62,964 nucleotides of DNA from Pseudonocardiaceae bacterium (GCA_009379845.1 WHSZ01000031.1:1-62964), one strand, 5' to 3'. Numbered from the stretch's first letter, positions 26,948 to 35,932 are shown. Numbers and translations are program-made. Notes: a model not told the origin generated them from the sequence alone.

Positions 26948-28018
26948 GTGACTGCCTCGGACCTCGACCCCGCACTCGACGCGCTGTACGACGACTTCAA
27001 CCGGCACGGCCTGCTCCCGTTGTGGACCCAGCGGGAGGGCCTGATGCCCCTGTCCCCGGAACCCGCCGCGGTGCCGCACGTGTGGAAGTGGGCGAATCTC
27101 TACCCGCTGGCCGAGCGCGCCGGTGAACTGGTTCCGGTCGGGCGCGGCGGTGAACGTCGCGCGATCGCGCTTGCCAACCCTGGCCTGTCCGGTCAGCCCT
27201 ACGTGACGCCGACGCTGTGGGCGGCCGTGCAGTATCTCGGTCCCCGCGAGGTGGCGCCCGACCACCGGCACAGCCAGAACGCCTTCCGGTTCGTGCTGGA
27301 AGGGGAAGGTGTCTGGACCGTCGTGAACGGCGACCCGGTCGCGATGCGCCGCGGCGACCTGCTGCTCACCGCGGGTTGGGCGTGGCACGGTCACCACAAC
27401 ACCCTGGACGAGCCGATGGCGTGGCTCGACGGGCTGGACATCCCGCTCACCGGCTACCTGGACGCGGGTTTCTTCGAATTCGGCCCTGACGAGGTGACCG
27501 ACCGCTCGACCCCGCGCACCTCCCGCGCGGAACGGTTGTGGGGACACGCCGGCTTGCGCCCGGTCGCGTTCCAGGACAGCCCGTCGAGCTCGCCGCTCGC
27601 CGCCTACCGGTGGGAACAAACGGATGCCGCCCTCGAGGCTCAGCTCGAGCTGGAGAACGAGGGCCACCCAGGGGTAGCCGGGCAAGGGCACGCGGCGATC
27701 CGGTACGTCAACCCGGCGACCGGCGCCGATGCGCTACCCACCATGCGCACCGAAATGCACCGCCTGCGAGCTGGTGCGTCGTTCGCGCACCGCGAGGTCG
27801 GCTCCTCGGTGTGGCAGGTGTTCGACGGCTCCGCGACGTTCACGCTGGACGGCAACTCCAACACGGTAAGCCGTGGCGACCTGGTCGCCGTTCCGTCCTG
27901 GTGCTCGCTTGAAGTCGTCGCCGCGGAGCGACTCGACCTGTTCCGGTTCAGCGACGCGCCGGTACTCGAGCGGCTCGAGTTGGCCCGTCAGCAGACTCTC
28001 GACGGCGCCAAGCGCTGA
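26948..28018 (+). CDS. Gentisate 1,2-dioxygenase-like bicupin
   Basis: A 356-aa double cupin. The N-terminal cupin has PDHRHSQNAFRFVLEGEG, with metal ligands His106 and His108, and WAWHGHHN around residue 147. The C-terminal cupin (ASFAHREVGSSVWQVFDGSA) is less conserved in its metal residues. The family cleaves gentisate or 1-hydroxy-2-naphthoate/salicylate rings with Fe(II). GTG 26948 follows AAGGAGG. It precedes a flavin hydroxylase, giving the classic hydroxybenzoate to gentisate to maleylpyruvate pair. Confidence 0.87.
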   Translation: MTASDLDPALDALYDDFNRHGLLPLWTQREGLMPLSPEPAAVPHVWKWANLYPLAERAGELVPVGRGGERRAIALANPGLSGQPYVTPTLWAAVQYLGPREVAPDHRHSQNAFRFVLEGEGVWTVVNGDPVAMRRGDLLLTAGWAWHGHHNTLDEPMAWLDGLDIPLTGYLDAGFFEFGPDEVTDRSTPRTSRAERLWGHAGLRPVAFQDSPSSSPLAAYRWEQTDAALEAQLELENEGHPGVAGQGHAAIRYVNPATGADALPTMRTEMHRLRAGASFAHREVGSSVWQVFDGSATFTLDGNSNTVSRGDLVAVPSWCSLEVVAAERLDLFRFSDAPVLERLELARQQTLDGAKR

Positions 28019-28063
28019 GGCCGAGGCGAAACATCGGTCCAGGTGGATCACGGAGGGATCGAC

Positions 28064-29227
28064 GTGACCAGTTCCGACGAGCTCCTCGTTGTCGGCGGCG
28101 GGATCGGCGGCCTTTCCGCCGCGCTTTCCGTAGCGCACACCGGACGCCCGGTGCGGGTTCTCGAACGTGCCACCGAGTTCGGCGAGATCGGTGCCGGCCT
28201 TCAGCTCGCACCGAACGCGACGCGCGTCCTCGACCGGCTCGGGCTGCTTGAGCGGGTTATCGACGCCGGGGTGCTGCCGGACCGGCTGGTGTTCGGCGAC
28301 GCGCTGACCGGCCACGAGCTCACCCGGCTCGAGTTCGAGGACTTCCCTCGGCGCTACGGCGCGCCGTACGTGGTGCTGCACCGCAGCGACCTGCTGGACA
28401 TCCTCGTCGACGCGTGCCGCGAGCGGGGCGTGGCACTGGAAACCGGCAAGCACGTCGTCGAGATCGAGAACACGACCGATCATGTCGTGGCGCACTGCCA
28501 GGACGGCTCGCGGTACCGCGGCGGCGCGGCGGTGGGTGCCGACGGGCTGCGTTCCGGCACGCGCAAGATGCTCAGCGACGACGAACCCACGCAGTCGGGG
28601 TTCGTTGCCTACCGGGGCGCCATCCCGGTGCAGGACGCCACCCGGCCGGCCGAGCTAACCGAGGTCGTCATCTGGATTGGACCGGGCCTGCACTTCGTGC
28701 AGTACCCGCTACGCCGTGGCGAGATCTACAACCAGGTGGCGGTGTTCCGCAGCCCCGGCTATGCCGCCGGGCGCGACGACTGGGGCGAGCCCGACGAGCT
28801 CGACGAGGCGTTCTCGGTCACCTGTGAACACGTCCGGGAGGCAAAACGCTCGCTGTGGCGCGACCAGCACTGGTCGATGCACGATCGCGAGCCGCTCGAC
28901 AACTGGCTGACCGGTCGCACGGTACTGCTCGGGGATGCCGCCCATCCGATGTTGCAGTATCTCGCCCAGGGCGCCTGCCAGGCCATCGAGGACGCCGAGG
29001 TACTGGCTCGCTGCCTCGAGCAGCACGACTCACCACAGTGGGACAAGGCGCTGCGCGCCTACCAGGAAGAGCGCATCCCGCGAACCGCTGAAATCCAGCG
29101 AGTAGCAAGGGTTTGGGGCGATATCTGGCACGTGGACGGGCTCGCGGCGATGCTGCGCAACGAGGTCTTCACCCAGCGTCGTCACGACGACCACCGACAT
29201 ATCGAATGGCTGTACGGCGGGACGTGA
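28064..29227 (+). CDS. FAD-dependent hydroxylase, 3-hydroxybenzoate 6-hydroxylase-like
   Basis: A 387-aa class A flavoprotein monooxygenase. LLVVGGGIGGLSAALSVAHT binds the ADP part of FAD, GADGLRS is the DG motif and TVLLGDAAHPMLQYLAQGAC the GD motif. GTG 28064 is chosen because CACGGAGGG precedes it at good spacing; a GTG 21 bases earlier is also open. With the gentisate dioxygenase just upstream (45-base gap), hydroxylation of 3-hydroxybenzoate or salicylate to gentisate is the best reading. Maleylpyruvate isomerase and fumarylpyruvate hydrolase are not adjacent. Confidence 0.85.
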   Translation: MTSSDELLVVGGGIGGLSAALSVAHTGRPVRVLERATEFGEIGAGLQLAPNATRVLDRLGLLERVIDAGVLPDRLVFGDALTGHELTRLEFEDFPRRYGAPYVVLHRSDLLDILVDACRERGVALETGKHVVEIENTTDHVVAHCQDGSRYRGGAAVGADGLRSGTRKMLSDDEPTQSGFVAYRGAIPVQDATRPAELTEVVIWIGPGLHFVQYPLRRGEIYNQVAVFRSPGYAAGRDDWGEPDELDEAFSVTCEHVREAKRSLWRDQHWSMHDREPLDNWLTGRTVLLGDAAHPMLQYLAQGACQAIEDAEVLARCLEQHDSPQWDKALRAYQEERIPRTAEIQRVARVWGDIWHVDGLAAMLRNEVFTQRRHDDHRHIEWLYGGT

Positions 29228-29346
29228 GCAACAGGCTTGACGCTCCGCCGGGCAGCGGCTATGAAGAAACGAATTCTGCACAATAGCAAAAGGCTACTCT
29301 CGGGTCGTCGCCCAGTGCACGAGGCGGCCACCAACAGGAGGTGTCA

Positions 29347-29460
29347 ATGAGGACCCTGCTGGCCTGCTCACCGTCGGCCGTTGTCCATGCCAGCTCGATG
29401 TGGCGCGGCGCGCCGATCGGCGTTGGCGATGTGTTCGCTCGAGAGGAACCAGCATCATGA
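29347..29460 (+). CDS. 37-aa leader ORF overlapping the binding-protein gene
   Basis: An ATG with a textbook AGGAGGTG site seven bases ahead opens a 37-codon frame beginning MRTLLACSPSAVVHASSMWR and ending in TGA that overlaps the start of the downstream solute-binding protein (ATGA). The ribosome site is far stronger than that of the downstream gene (GAGAGGAA). It is unlike any family I know. It may be a translational-coupling leader or a real small protein; its sequence shows no attenuator-like codon run. Confidence 0.5.
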   Translation: MRTLLACSPSAVVHASSMWRGAPIGVGDVFAREEPAS

Positions 29461-30479
29461 AGCTCAGTCAGCATCACATAGGCCGCCGCGATTTCCTTGC
29501 GTTGACGAGCAAGGCGGTCGGCGGGGCCGCGGTGTTGGGGGTCGCGGGGGGTTGCGGGCAGGCGAATTCCGGTTCGAATGGCCAGTATCAGGGCGAGGTC
29601 GCGGTTGCGCACCTGGACGCGATCGTCGCCGCGGCGCCGTTCCACATCGCCGCCGCGTTCGGCTATTACCAGGAGGCCGGGCTTGAGCTGTCCCCGGTGA
29701 GTTTTCCTGGCGGTACCGAAACGATCCGCGGCATGGCGACCGGGATGGACTTCGGCATGCCCGCGACCTTGCCCGGCCTCGTCGCCATCCAAAAGGGACA
29801 GAAGGACCTCAGGCTGGTCGCCGGGGCGTTCAACAAACCAGCCGTGGTTTTCCTGGTTCCGGCGAATTCCGATATCCAGTCGATCGAGGACATGGCGAAC
29901 AAGAAGGTGGCGATCAGCCAGCCGGGATCCATCACCACCTACTTCGCCAACCGGATCGCGAGGGAGCAGGGACTCACGCCAGGAAAGGACATCCAGCTGC
30001 TGAACGTCGGCGGCCCTCCGGATGCATGGACCGCGGCCAAACAGGGCGTTGCCGACGTGGCCTGGTCGAATCCGCCGCTGTCGGACAAACTTATCAAGTC
30101 GGGCGAGGCCCGGTTGGTTTTCAAGACCAGCGACTACGTCTCGAGTTGGGCGGACACGTCGTACTGGACCACGCAGCCGTTCATCGATGACTCCCCGGAC
30201 GTGATCAAGAACTGGTTGAAGGCACACAAACGCGCGATGGATCTCATCAAGAACGACGTGGACAAAGCGGCCGAGGCCTACGCCAAACGTGTAGACCTCC
30301 AGCCGGAGGTGGCCCGCCAGTCGTTGCGGGATGCGGCCGACGCACTGAATCTCACCATCGACATGGCCGCGATAAAGGAAAATGTCAAGGCCGGCGAGGA
30401 AATGGACCAGCTGGATCCCGACAGTCTCGACCTCGATTCCGTGGTGGCGAAAGACTTCGCGCCGATCAAGGAAGCTTGA
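29457..30479 (+). CDS. NitT/TauT-type ABC importer solute-binding lipoprotein
   Basis: A 340-aa periplasmic-type binding protein. Residues 9-14 (GRRDFL) are a twin-arginine motif and GGCG gives a lipobox Cys33, so it is likely a Tat-exported lipoprotein. The core has AAPFHIAAAFGYYQEAGLEL and later IEDMANKKVAISQPGSI, typical of SsuA/TauA/THI5-like proteins. ATG 29457 overlaps the leader ORF. Such importers take sulfonates, aromatic acids or pyrimidines; the gentisate genes just upstream make an aromatic acid the first guess (inference). Confidence 0.87.
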   Translation: MKLSQHHIGRRDFLALTSKAVGGAAVLGVAGGCGQANSGSNGQYQGEVAVAHLDAIVAAAPFHIAAAFGYYQEAGLELSPVSFPGGTETIRGMATGMDFGMPATLPGLVAIQKGQKDLRLVAGAFNKPAVVFLVPANSDIQSIEDMANKKVAISQPGSITTYFANRIAREQGLTPGKDIQLLNVGGPPDAWTAAKQGVADVAWSNPPLSDKLIKSGEARLVFKTSDYVSSWADTSYWTTQPFIDDSPDVIKNWLKAHKRAMDLIKNDVDKAAEAYAKRVDLQPEVARQSLRDAADALNLTIDMAAIKENVKAGEEMDQLDPDSLDLDSVVAKDFAPIKEA

Positions 30480-30510
30480 ACGGTTCGTGGGGCCGGAAAA
30501 GGGAGACGCG

Positions 30511-31377
30511 ATGACGCGATCACCGAGCACTTTCCAGAGCGAAACGCACGCCGCGACGACCCGGCGGCCGACCGCCGCCGACGAGGGCCGGGGCGTTCGA
30601 TTCGACGGCGTCCAGGTCGTCTACCCCACAAGCGACGGCTCCATCGAGGCGATCCGCGAGGTCTCCGGAGCGATCTCGGACGGTCGCTTCGTCTCGCTGA
30701 TCGGCCCGAGCGGTTGCGGCAAGAGCACGCTGCTCGACGTCGTCGGCGGCCTGCGCCGGCCGGCGGCTGGCACGGTCGCGATCAACGGCGAAGCGGTGAG
30801 CGGTCCACGACGTGACACCGCGATGGTGTTCCAGGAGGATTCCACGCTGCACTGGCGCACCGTGCTCAGCAATGTCGCGTTCGGACTGGAGATCGCGGGT
30901 GTGCCGAAGAAAGAACGCGAAACGCGAGCCCGCGAAATCATCAACCTGGTGGGGCTCAGCGGTTTCGAGGACCGGCATCCCCGCGAGTTGTCCGGTGGGA
31001 TGAAACAACGCGTCGCCATCGCGAGGGCATTGCTTCTCGATCCGCGAATCCTGCTGATGGATGAGCCGTTCGGAGCTCTCGACCAGCAGACGCGGATGTT
31101 CATCGGGCGCGAACTGCTCCGCGTCTGGGACGAAACGCGCAAGAGCGTCCTGTTCGTCACCCACGACATCCAGGAAGCGATCTACCTTTCCGACGAAGTG
31201 TGGATCATGACGGCCCGCCCGGCAGTCATCAAGGCCATTGTGCCCGTGGACCTCGACCGCCCACGGCTGCCGGAAATCATGTCCAGTCCCCGGTTTCACG
31301 AGCTGAGCACGCAAGTATGGGAGTTGTTGCGTGTCGAGTCGGAGAAGGCGCTGAACATCAGGGGCGAGCTGCCGTGA
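30511..31377 (+). CDS. NitT/TauT-type ABC importer ATPase
   Basis: A 288-aa ATPase. LIGPSGCGKSTLLDVVGGLR is Walker A near residue 68, VFQEDSTLHWRTVLSNVAFG the Q-loop near 107, HPRELSGGMKQRVAIARAL the signature near 157 and ILLMDEPFGALDQQTR Walker B near 183. ATG 30511 follows GGGAGA. The GTG start of the first permease overlaps its stop (GTGA). Confidence 0.9.
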   Translation: MTRSPSTFQSETHAATTRRPTAADEGRGVRFDGVQVVYPTSDGSIEAIREVSGAISDGRFVSLIGPSGCGKSTLLDVVGGLRRPAAGTVAINGEAVSGPRRDTAMVFQEDSTLHWRTVLSNVAFGLEIAGVPKKERETRAREIINLVGLSGFEDRHPRELSGGMKQRVAIARALLLDPRILLMDEPFGALDQQTRMFIGRELLRVWDETRKSVLFVTHDIQEAIYLSDEVWIMTARPAVIKAIVPVDLDRPRLPEIMSSPRFHELSTQVWELLRVESEKALNIRGELP

Positions 31378-32150
31378 GTACCACAGCCGCACGCTCCCGC
31401 GCACGGGCGTGGCCGGCCGTGGCGCAAGTCGGGCTGGTCGCCGGCGGCGCGGGCCTGCTGGAATTCCTCACCCAGAGCGGCTACATCAGCCCCATGGTGC
31501 TGCCGCCGCCGACGGAGATCGTCGGCAAGCTGGGCGAAATCGTCCCGTCGAACGTCTTCCTCGACGATCTCGGCAGCACGGCCATCACGGTATTCAGCGC
31601 TTTCGCGATCGGTGCCATCATCGGTCTGCTCATCGGAATCGCGTTCTGGAAACTGCCGTTCGTGGGTGCGGTCTTCGAGCCGTACCTGGTCAGCATGTAC
31701 TCGATGCCCGCCCTCGTCTTCTATCCCATCCTGCTGGCCCTGCTCGGTTTGAGCAAAGCGCCGATCGTGGTGATCGCCGCGTCCATGGCGCTCATCCCGA
31801 TCGCGCTGAACACAATGGTCGCACTGCGAGCCATCAAATCGACCTTGCCGAAACTGGGCACATCGCTCAATTGCACGCGGCGGCAGATCTACTGGAAGAT
31901 CCTGGCCCCTGCTGCTACTCCGTTGGTGGTTCCCGGGCTGGTACTGGGCTTCATCTACGCGATGATCGGAACCATCGCGATGGAATTCATCCTCGCGTCC
32001 AACGGGATCGGATTCCGGATCGGCTACTACTACCGATCGTTCGACGTGGTCGACATGTATGCCTACATCCTCGTCGCGTCGATCATCGCCATTATCGTGA
32101 ACGTCGCCCTGAATCGACTGGAACGCCGAATTCGTAGGGATATGCAATGA
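31374..32150 (+). CDS. NitT/TauT-type ABC importer permease 1
   Basis: A 258-aa permease of the SsuC/TauC group with about six membrane helices (for example LVAGGAGLLEFLTQSGYI near 20, and AFAIGAIIGLLIGIAFW near 75). The EAA-like coupling loop lies near LGTSLNCTRRQIYWKILAPA. The GTG start overlaps the ATPase stop and the TGA overlaps the next permease start (ATGA). It differs clearly from permease 2, so the channel may be a heterodimer. Confidence 0.88.
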   Translation: MSTTAARSRARAWPAVAQVGLVAGGAGLLEFLTQSGYISPMVLPPPTEIVGKLGEIVPSNVFLDDLGSTAITVFSAFAIGAIIGLLIGIAFWKLPFVGAVFEPYLVSMYSMPALVFYPILLALLGLSKAPIVVIAASMALIPIALNTMVALRAIKSTLPKLGTSLNCTRRQIYWKILAPAATPLVVPGLVLGFIYAMIGTIAMEFILASNGIGFRIGYYYRSFDVVDMYAYILVASIIAIIVNVALNRLERRIRRDMQ

Positions 32151-32947
32151 CCGTCACCTCGGATCCCCCAGCGGAAACCGCGGCACTGGCGGCCGGTCAA
32201 CTCGAGGGGCGGCGGGAACGGCGCTGGGCACTGCCGGCGGCGCGGATCACGGTTCCCATCGCCGCGCTGCTGATCTGGTTCGCCATCGCACCGATCACCG
32301 ACCTGGTGCCCTCGCCGGCCGCCGCACTCGCCGAGCTCTGGCAGGGTTTCGCCGATGGCTGGATCTATCCTGGCCTGGCTTCGACCGCGACCGCCGTGCT
32401 CGCCGGATTCGGGATCGGCGTTCTCACCGGCTTTCCGCTCGGCTACCTCCTCGGTCGGAATCGCATCGCGAACCGGATATTCGAGCCGCTGATCGCCGGC
32501 ACGTTCGCCGTGCCACGGATCATCCTGTATCCGGTACTGCTGACCCTGTTCGGCGTCGGGCTGCTCGCGGAGACCGGCATGGTGGCGATTTCCGCGTTCT
32601 TTCCCATCATCATGGCGACCAGTGCGGCCGTCCGTCAGGTGAGCGAGAACCTGCTGAAGCTGGGGCGCTCGCTGCGGGCGAACCGCCGGCAGCTCGCCAC
32701 GAAGATCGTGATTCCGGATGCCGCGCCCGCCATCATGGTCGGGATCCGCATCGGGTTCAGTATCTCGTTCATCGCGGCGATCATCGCGGAGTTGTTCGCT
32801 GCCAAAGAAGGGCTCGGGCTGATGATCTCGGAGGCCTACGCGGCACTCGAGCTTCCCCGGATGTACGCCATCGTGCTGCTCGTCATGGTCATCGCGTTCG
32901 TCGGCAACATCCTGCTCTGGTCGCTTGAACGCCGGCTGCGCTCGTGA
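32147..32947 (+). CDS. NitT/TauT-type ABC importer permease 2
   Basis: A 266-aa permease with the same fold. An N-terminal cytosolic stretch rich in Arg is followed by helices at PIAALLIWFAIAPITDLVP and AVLAGFGIGVLTGFPLGYLL. The coupling loop is LGRSLRANRRQLATKIVIPD. It completes the four-gene importer (binding protein, ATPase, two permeases). It converges on the hypothetical gene at 32973 with a 25-base gap. Confidence 0.88.
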   Translation: MTVTSDPPAETAALAAGQLEGRRERRWALPAARITVPIAALLIWFAIAPITDLVPSPAAALAELWQGFADGWIYPGLASTATAVLAGFGIGVLTGFPLGYLLGRNRIANRIFEPLIAGTFAVPRIILYPVLLTLFGVGLLAETGMVAISAFFPIIMATSAAVRQVSENLLKLGRSLRANRRQLATKIVIPDAAPAIMVGIRIGFSISFIAAIIAELFAAKEGLGLMISEAYAALELPRMYAIVLLVMVIAFVGNILLWSLERRLRS

Positions 32948-32972
32948 CGACCAGCAGTGAGCTGCCGGCGGG

Positions 32973-33419
32973 TCACGCCAGCTTCGTGACGATGCAGTCG
33001 CTGTTCCGCGCGTCGTCTTCGGTGATCTTCACGAAGAGGCTGCGCGGCCCATCGACACGCAACCGGATCTCGCGGTCCCAGCTCACGACCGGAGTGAGCA
33101 CGGTGCCGCTCCATTCGTCACCGAGTATTCGTTCCGTGTCGTCTGCCGGGATCGTGTGCACGTCGGAGTTGCGCACGTGAATACGATCACCGCGCCGGAG
33201 GGATCGGAACAACATGACCAGGTAGTCGGTTGCGCCCTGTTGCGCGGCGCTGAACTCATCGGCTGCCCAGTTCATCGCGCAGTGTGGGCAATAGACATAG
33301 CTGAGCCGCCCGCCGGCGAAGAAGTGTTCGTACTTGTGCCCTTCGCGGAGGCATTCCGTTATCTTCGTGATCGCGCCTTCGGCGCCGGGTTCGATGTCTG
33401 CCCCGTCATCATTCGTCAT
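32973..33419 (-). CDS. Hypothetical protein with a CPHC motif
   Basis: A 148-aa soluble protein. Near residue 44 it has SYVYCPHCAMNWAADEF, a CxxC that might bind a metal with other ligands, followed by RSLRRGDRIHVRNSDVHTIP and a beta-rich end. ATG 33419 is favoured by GGTGGGA eight bases upstream; a GTG 30 bases earlier is possible. I do not recognise the family. It stands alone, with a strong dyad 45-72 bases upstream of its start. Confidence 0.65.
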   Translation of the reverse strand: MTNDDGADIEPGAEGAITKITECLREGHKYEHFFAGGRLSYVYCPHCAMNWAADEFSAAQQGATDYLVMLFRSLRRGDRIHVRNSDVHTIPADDTERILGDEWSGTVLTPVVSWDREIRLRVDGPRSLFVKITEDDARNSDCIVTKLA

Positions 33420-33463
33420 GATTCCCACCCGGGTGAAAGGGTCTGACACCGAATCGGTTGGTC

Positions 33464-33491
33464 GCGTCCGCCGACCCTATCGCGGACGCGG
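33464..33491. promoter_or_regulatory. Dyad upstream of the CPHC hypothetical gene
   Basis: CGCGTCCGC (33464-33472) and GCGGACGCG (33483-33491) form a perfect 9-bp inverted repeat with a 10-base spacer. It could terminate the aldolase transcript coming from the right or be an operator for the hypothetical gene. A second dyad, AGAGAC-AATA-GTCTCT, lies at about 33574-33589. Confidence 0.45.
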
Positions 33492-33615
33492 GCCGTCACA
33501 TCGAGCATGACGCCGCGGCTGCTCGGTCGCCATGACCATAGAGCACTTGAATCACGATACGACGATCATCGTCTCAGAGACAATAGTCTCTCAGTGATCA
33601 ACCGGTCGCTGCCAG

Positions 33616-34311
33616 CTACGGTTGCGGCGGCAGCCTGCGCACCAGGTAGTCCCACACCTGCTCGATGGACCGGTCGTGGTAGATGTTCTCCCGTTTGGAC
33701 AGTGATTCCTCCGGCGCCGACCAGCTTGGTTTCCCGCCGTAGGCGCGGGTGAGTAACTGCTGCGTGGCGGCACGTTCCAGCAGGATCGCCGCGACCGTCG
33801 CGGTTGGCAGGTCCTTGCCAACCGTGACGATGCCGTGGTTCACCAGGAAAAGTGCCGGCGCATCACCGAGGCGTGCCGCGACCAGCTTCCCGAGCTCGGC
33901 GGTCAGGATCAGATCGGCGGTATCGGTGAACCGGGGCACGTCCGGCGGCACGAAGTAGTTCGCCGCATGACTCACCGGCAACAACGATTCACCAGCCGCC
34001 GCCAGCGCCACGGCGTGCGGCGAGTGCGCGTGCACCACCCCGCCAACGTCCGGTCGTGCGGCCATCACCTCGGTGTGGATCGGGTACTCGCTGTGTCGCG
34101 GCCCGTCCCCTGCCACGACCGTGCCGTCCGGACCGACGAGGTGCACGCTCTCCGGCGTGACCTCATCGAATCCCTGTCCGGCCGCCTTGATCCACACGCC
34201 GCGGCCATCCGGATCGCGAACGGACGCGTGCCCCCAGATGAGGTCGTTCTGCTCGCACCAGCCGAGAACCCGGGAGGCCAACGACACGAGACGGCGAATG
34301 CTGGACGACAT
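33616..34311 (-). CDS. Class II aldolase/adducin-domain protein
   Basis: A 231-aa protein of the fuculose-phosphate aldolase fold. NDLIWGHASVRDPDGRGVWI is the early substrate/phosphate loop, GVVHAHSPHAVALAAAGE carries a zinc-type H-x-H, and LFLVNHGIVTVGKDLPTA the third metal His. The middle Glu of true aldolases is less clear. Members include L-fuculose-phosphate aldolases, dehydratases and decarboxylases. It is a single gene located downstream of the zinc-locus operon on the same strand. Confidence 0.82.
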   Translation of the reverse strand: MSSSIRRLVSLASRVLGWCEQNDLIWGHASVRDPDGRGVWIKAAGQGFDEVTPESVHLVGPDGTVVAGDGPRHSEYPIHTEVMAARPDVGGVVHAHSPHAVALAAAGESLLPVSHAANYFVPPDVPRFTDTADLILTAELGKLVAARLGDAPALFLVNHGIVTVGKDLPTATVAAILLERAATQQLLTRAYGGKPSWSAPEESLSKRENIYHDRSIEQVWDYLVRRLPPQP

Positions 34312-34439
34312 CGTTGCCTCCGCGGGTGACTCGGGCAGCCAACCGCGCGGCGGCCGTACTGCCGACCTGTTGGGAGGACCGTAGAGCCAACACCGCCGAC
34401 GTCCAAACTCTTGTTCTGCCGTGCAGAACGCCCGCGCTA

Positions 34440-34601
34440 TCAGAGCCCGCGCTGGTAATGCCGGACCAGCTTGCGGGGCACCAGCTTGCGCTCACCGTCG
34501 ACGGTGATCGGCACCAGATCCGGCACCCTGGCCTTCGCCATCCACGCGGCCCGCCGGGTACGGGTGTTACTGCGGGACATCTGCCGCTTCGGCACCGCCA
34601 C
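34440..34601 (-). CDS. rpmF: 50S ribosomal protein L32, zinc-free (C-) paralogue
   Basis: A 53-aa protein (opening [20 protein letters not shown]) too short for most ORF callers. It keeps the L32 N-terminus but the usual CxxC...CxxC zinc ribbon at the C-terminus is replaced by [20 protein letters not shown] with no cysteine. This is the C- type made when zinc is scarce. The GTG start shares a base with the stop of the CobW-like gene (TAGTG), so the two are coupled and probably under the same Zur control. Confidence 0.9.
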   Translation of the reverse strand: MAVPKRQMSRSNTRTRRAAWMAKARVPDLVPITVDGERKLVPRKLVRHYQRGL

Positions 34602-35863
34602 TATCGATCATCCTTTCCGTTGCCACTCTCCACACCGAGGCCACCGCGCTCCGGATCGCCTTCCGCACACGGGTCGCTGTGCCAATAACCGAACGGATCG
34701 GGCAGGCTCAACCAGGCCTGCCAGCCGGTAGCGAGTTCCTCGTCGGTCAGCAACGCGCCGTTCAGCGCGGTCACGATCTCCTCCGGATCCGCGCGATGGG
34801 CGATCACCACGAGTTCCTGCGCCCGGTCGCCGTACTCCGCGTCCCACCGCAACGCGGCCATCGCGCGCCGGTCGGCATCCACCTGAGCCCACGAGTCGTC
34901 GCCAAGCCCGGCCAGCCATGCGCCGGCATGCCCGACCCGTAACCCGCCGCCGGCGGATTCCAGCCACAGCACGACGTCCGGCTGGCTGGCCAGCCACACC
35001 CGTCCCCTGCTGCGCACCACGCCATCCAGCAGCACATCGATCGCTTCGTGCAGCCGCTCGGGATGAAACGGCCTTCGCTGCTCGAACAGCACCGTCGACA
35101 CACCTGAATCCGGGTGCAGCGGTGGCTGGCCGCGCAGCAACGGACCGTGCGCGTCATCAACCGCCCCGAGCCGGCTATCGGCCGGCACGCGGGCGAGCAG
35201 CCGCGGCACGTCCAGCTCGGCAAGTGGCATCCGGGCGGCACGCGGGGCTAGGCGGTCCAGCACGGCCATGGTCCGTGCCGACGTCCAGGCATCCGGCGCG
35301 GCACCGGAAAGCACCAGCGCATCCGCGAACTCGGCCTGGCCGACGACCAGCTGCGCGAGCGTGCGGTCGTCCTCGTCGAGCACGCCGAGCCCGTATGCGG
35401 CGCCGACCTCGTCCAGCGGCTCGTCGCCCGACGCCTGCTCCAACCAGTGCTGGTGATCGATGGCAGTGATTACCGCCTCGATGTCCAGGTGGTCGAGCAC
35501 CACCGTGCCGTTCAGTACGACATGCTCGAGCGCCCAGCAGATCTCCTCCGGCTCGAGTGACGGATCCAGCCGCAGCACGATCCGCTGGATTGACGGCCGG
35601 CGGGCGAGCTCCATCAGCAGCGGCAGCAGGTCCTCTCGCAGCGTGCACGACACGCAGCAGCGCGCGAGCTCCAGCACGGTCTCCTGCTCGCAGCCGTGGA
35701 CCCGCAGCGTGCGACGCACGACACCTTCGGCGGCGTTACCGAGATCGTGGTGGATCACCGCCTGGCCCCGCGCCCGGAACTCGCGCTGGTTCACAACCGT
35801 GCGCACGGCGTCTTGGCTGAGCCCGCAGACGATCACCAGGGTGGTCCGCGATCCCTCCGACAT
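34601..35863 (-). CDS. CobW/COG0523-like protein lacking the P-loop
   Basis: A 420-aa protein with the CobW fold. The C-terminal CobW domain is clear ([20 protein letters not shown] and later [20 protein letters not shown]), and [20 protein letters not shown] is a variant of the metal-binding CxCC motif near residue 68. The N-terminus, where G-x-x-G-x-GKT is expected, reads [20 protein letters not shown] with no GK[ST], so GTP binding is doubtful. It is upstream of and coupled to C- rpmF, divergent from the other C- ribosomal genes. In mycobacteria a CobW-like protein of such a locus has been linked to ribosome hibernation; a similar role here is inference. Confidence 0.8.
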   Translation of the reverse strand: MSEGSRTTLVIVCGLSQDAVRTVVNQREFRARGQAVIHHDLGNAAEGVVRRTLRVHGCEQETVLELARCCVSCTLREDLLPLLMELARRPSIQRIVLRLDPSLEPEEICWALEHVVLNGTVVLDHLDIEAVITAIDHQHWLEQASGDEPLDEVGAAYGLGVLDEDDRTLAQLVVGQAEFADALVLSGAAPDAWTSARTMAVLDRLAPRAARMPLAELDVPRLLARVPADSRLGAVDDAHGPLLRGQPPLHPDSGVSTVLFEQRRPFHPERLHEAIDVLLDGVVRSRGRVWLASQPDVVLWLESAGGGLRVGHAGAWLAGLGDDSWAQVDADRRAMAALRWDAEYGDRAQELVVIAHRADPEEIVTALNGALLTDEELATGWQAWLSLPDPFGYWHSDPCAEGDPERGGLGVESGNGKDDR

Positions 35864-35917
35864 CGAGCTCCTCTCCGAGGGTACCTGCTCGGCTGTCCGT
35901 CCACCGAGTACAGTAAA

Positions 35918-35932
35918 TGAAAACCGATTTCG
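35918..35932. promoter_or_regulatory. Zur-box-like operator in the divergent C- ribosomal promoter
   Basis: TGAAAACCGATTTCG, in the AT-rich run AAATGAAAACCGATTTCGTTTC, resembles the actinomycete Zur box (TGAAAA-centre-TTTTCA). It lies 55 bases from the CobW-like start and 21 from the L28 start, inside the 89-base divergent gap, so one site could repress both directions when zinc is plentiful. Confidence 0.6.

Noticed and set aside
29259..30530. 423-codon minus-strand frame opposite the importer binding protein
   Set aside because: The plus strand encodes a recognisable Tat lipoprotein of the TauA type; the antisense product is Arg/Gly/His rich without motifs.
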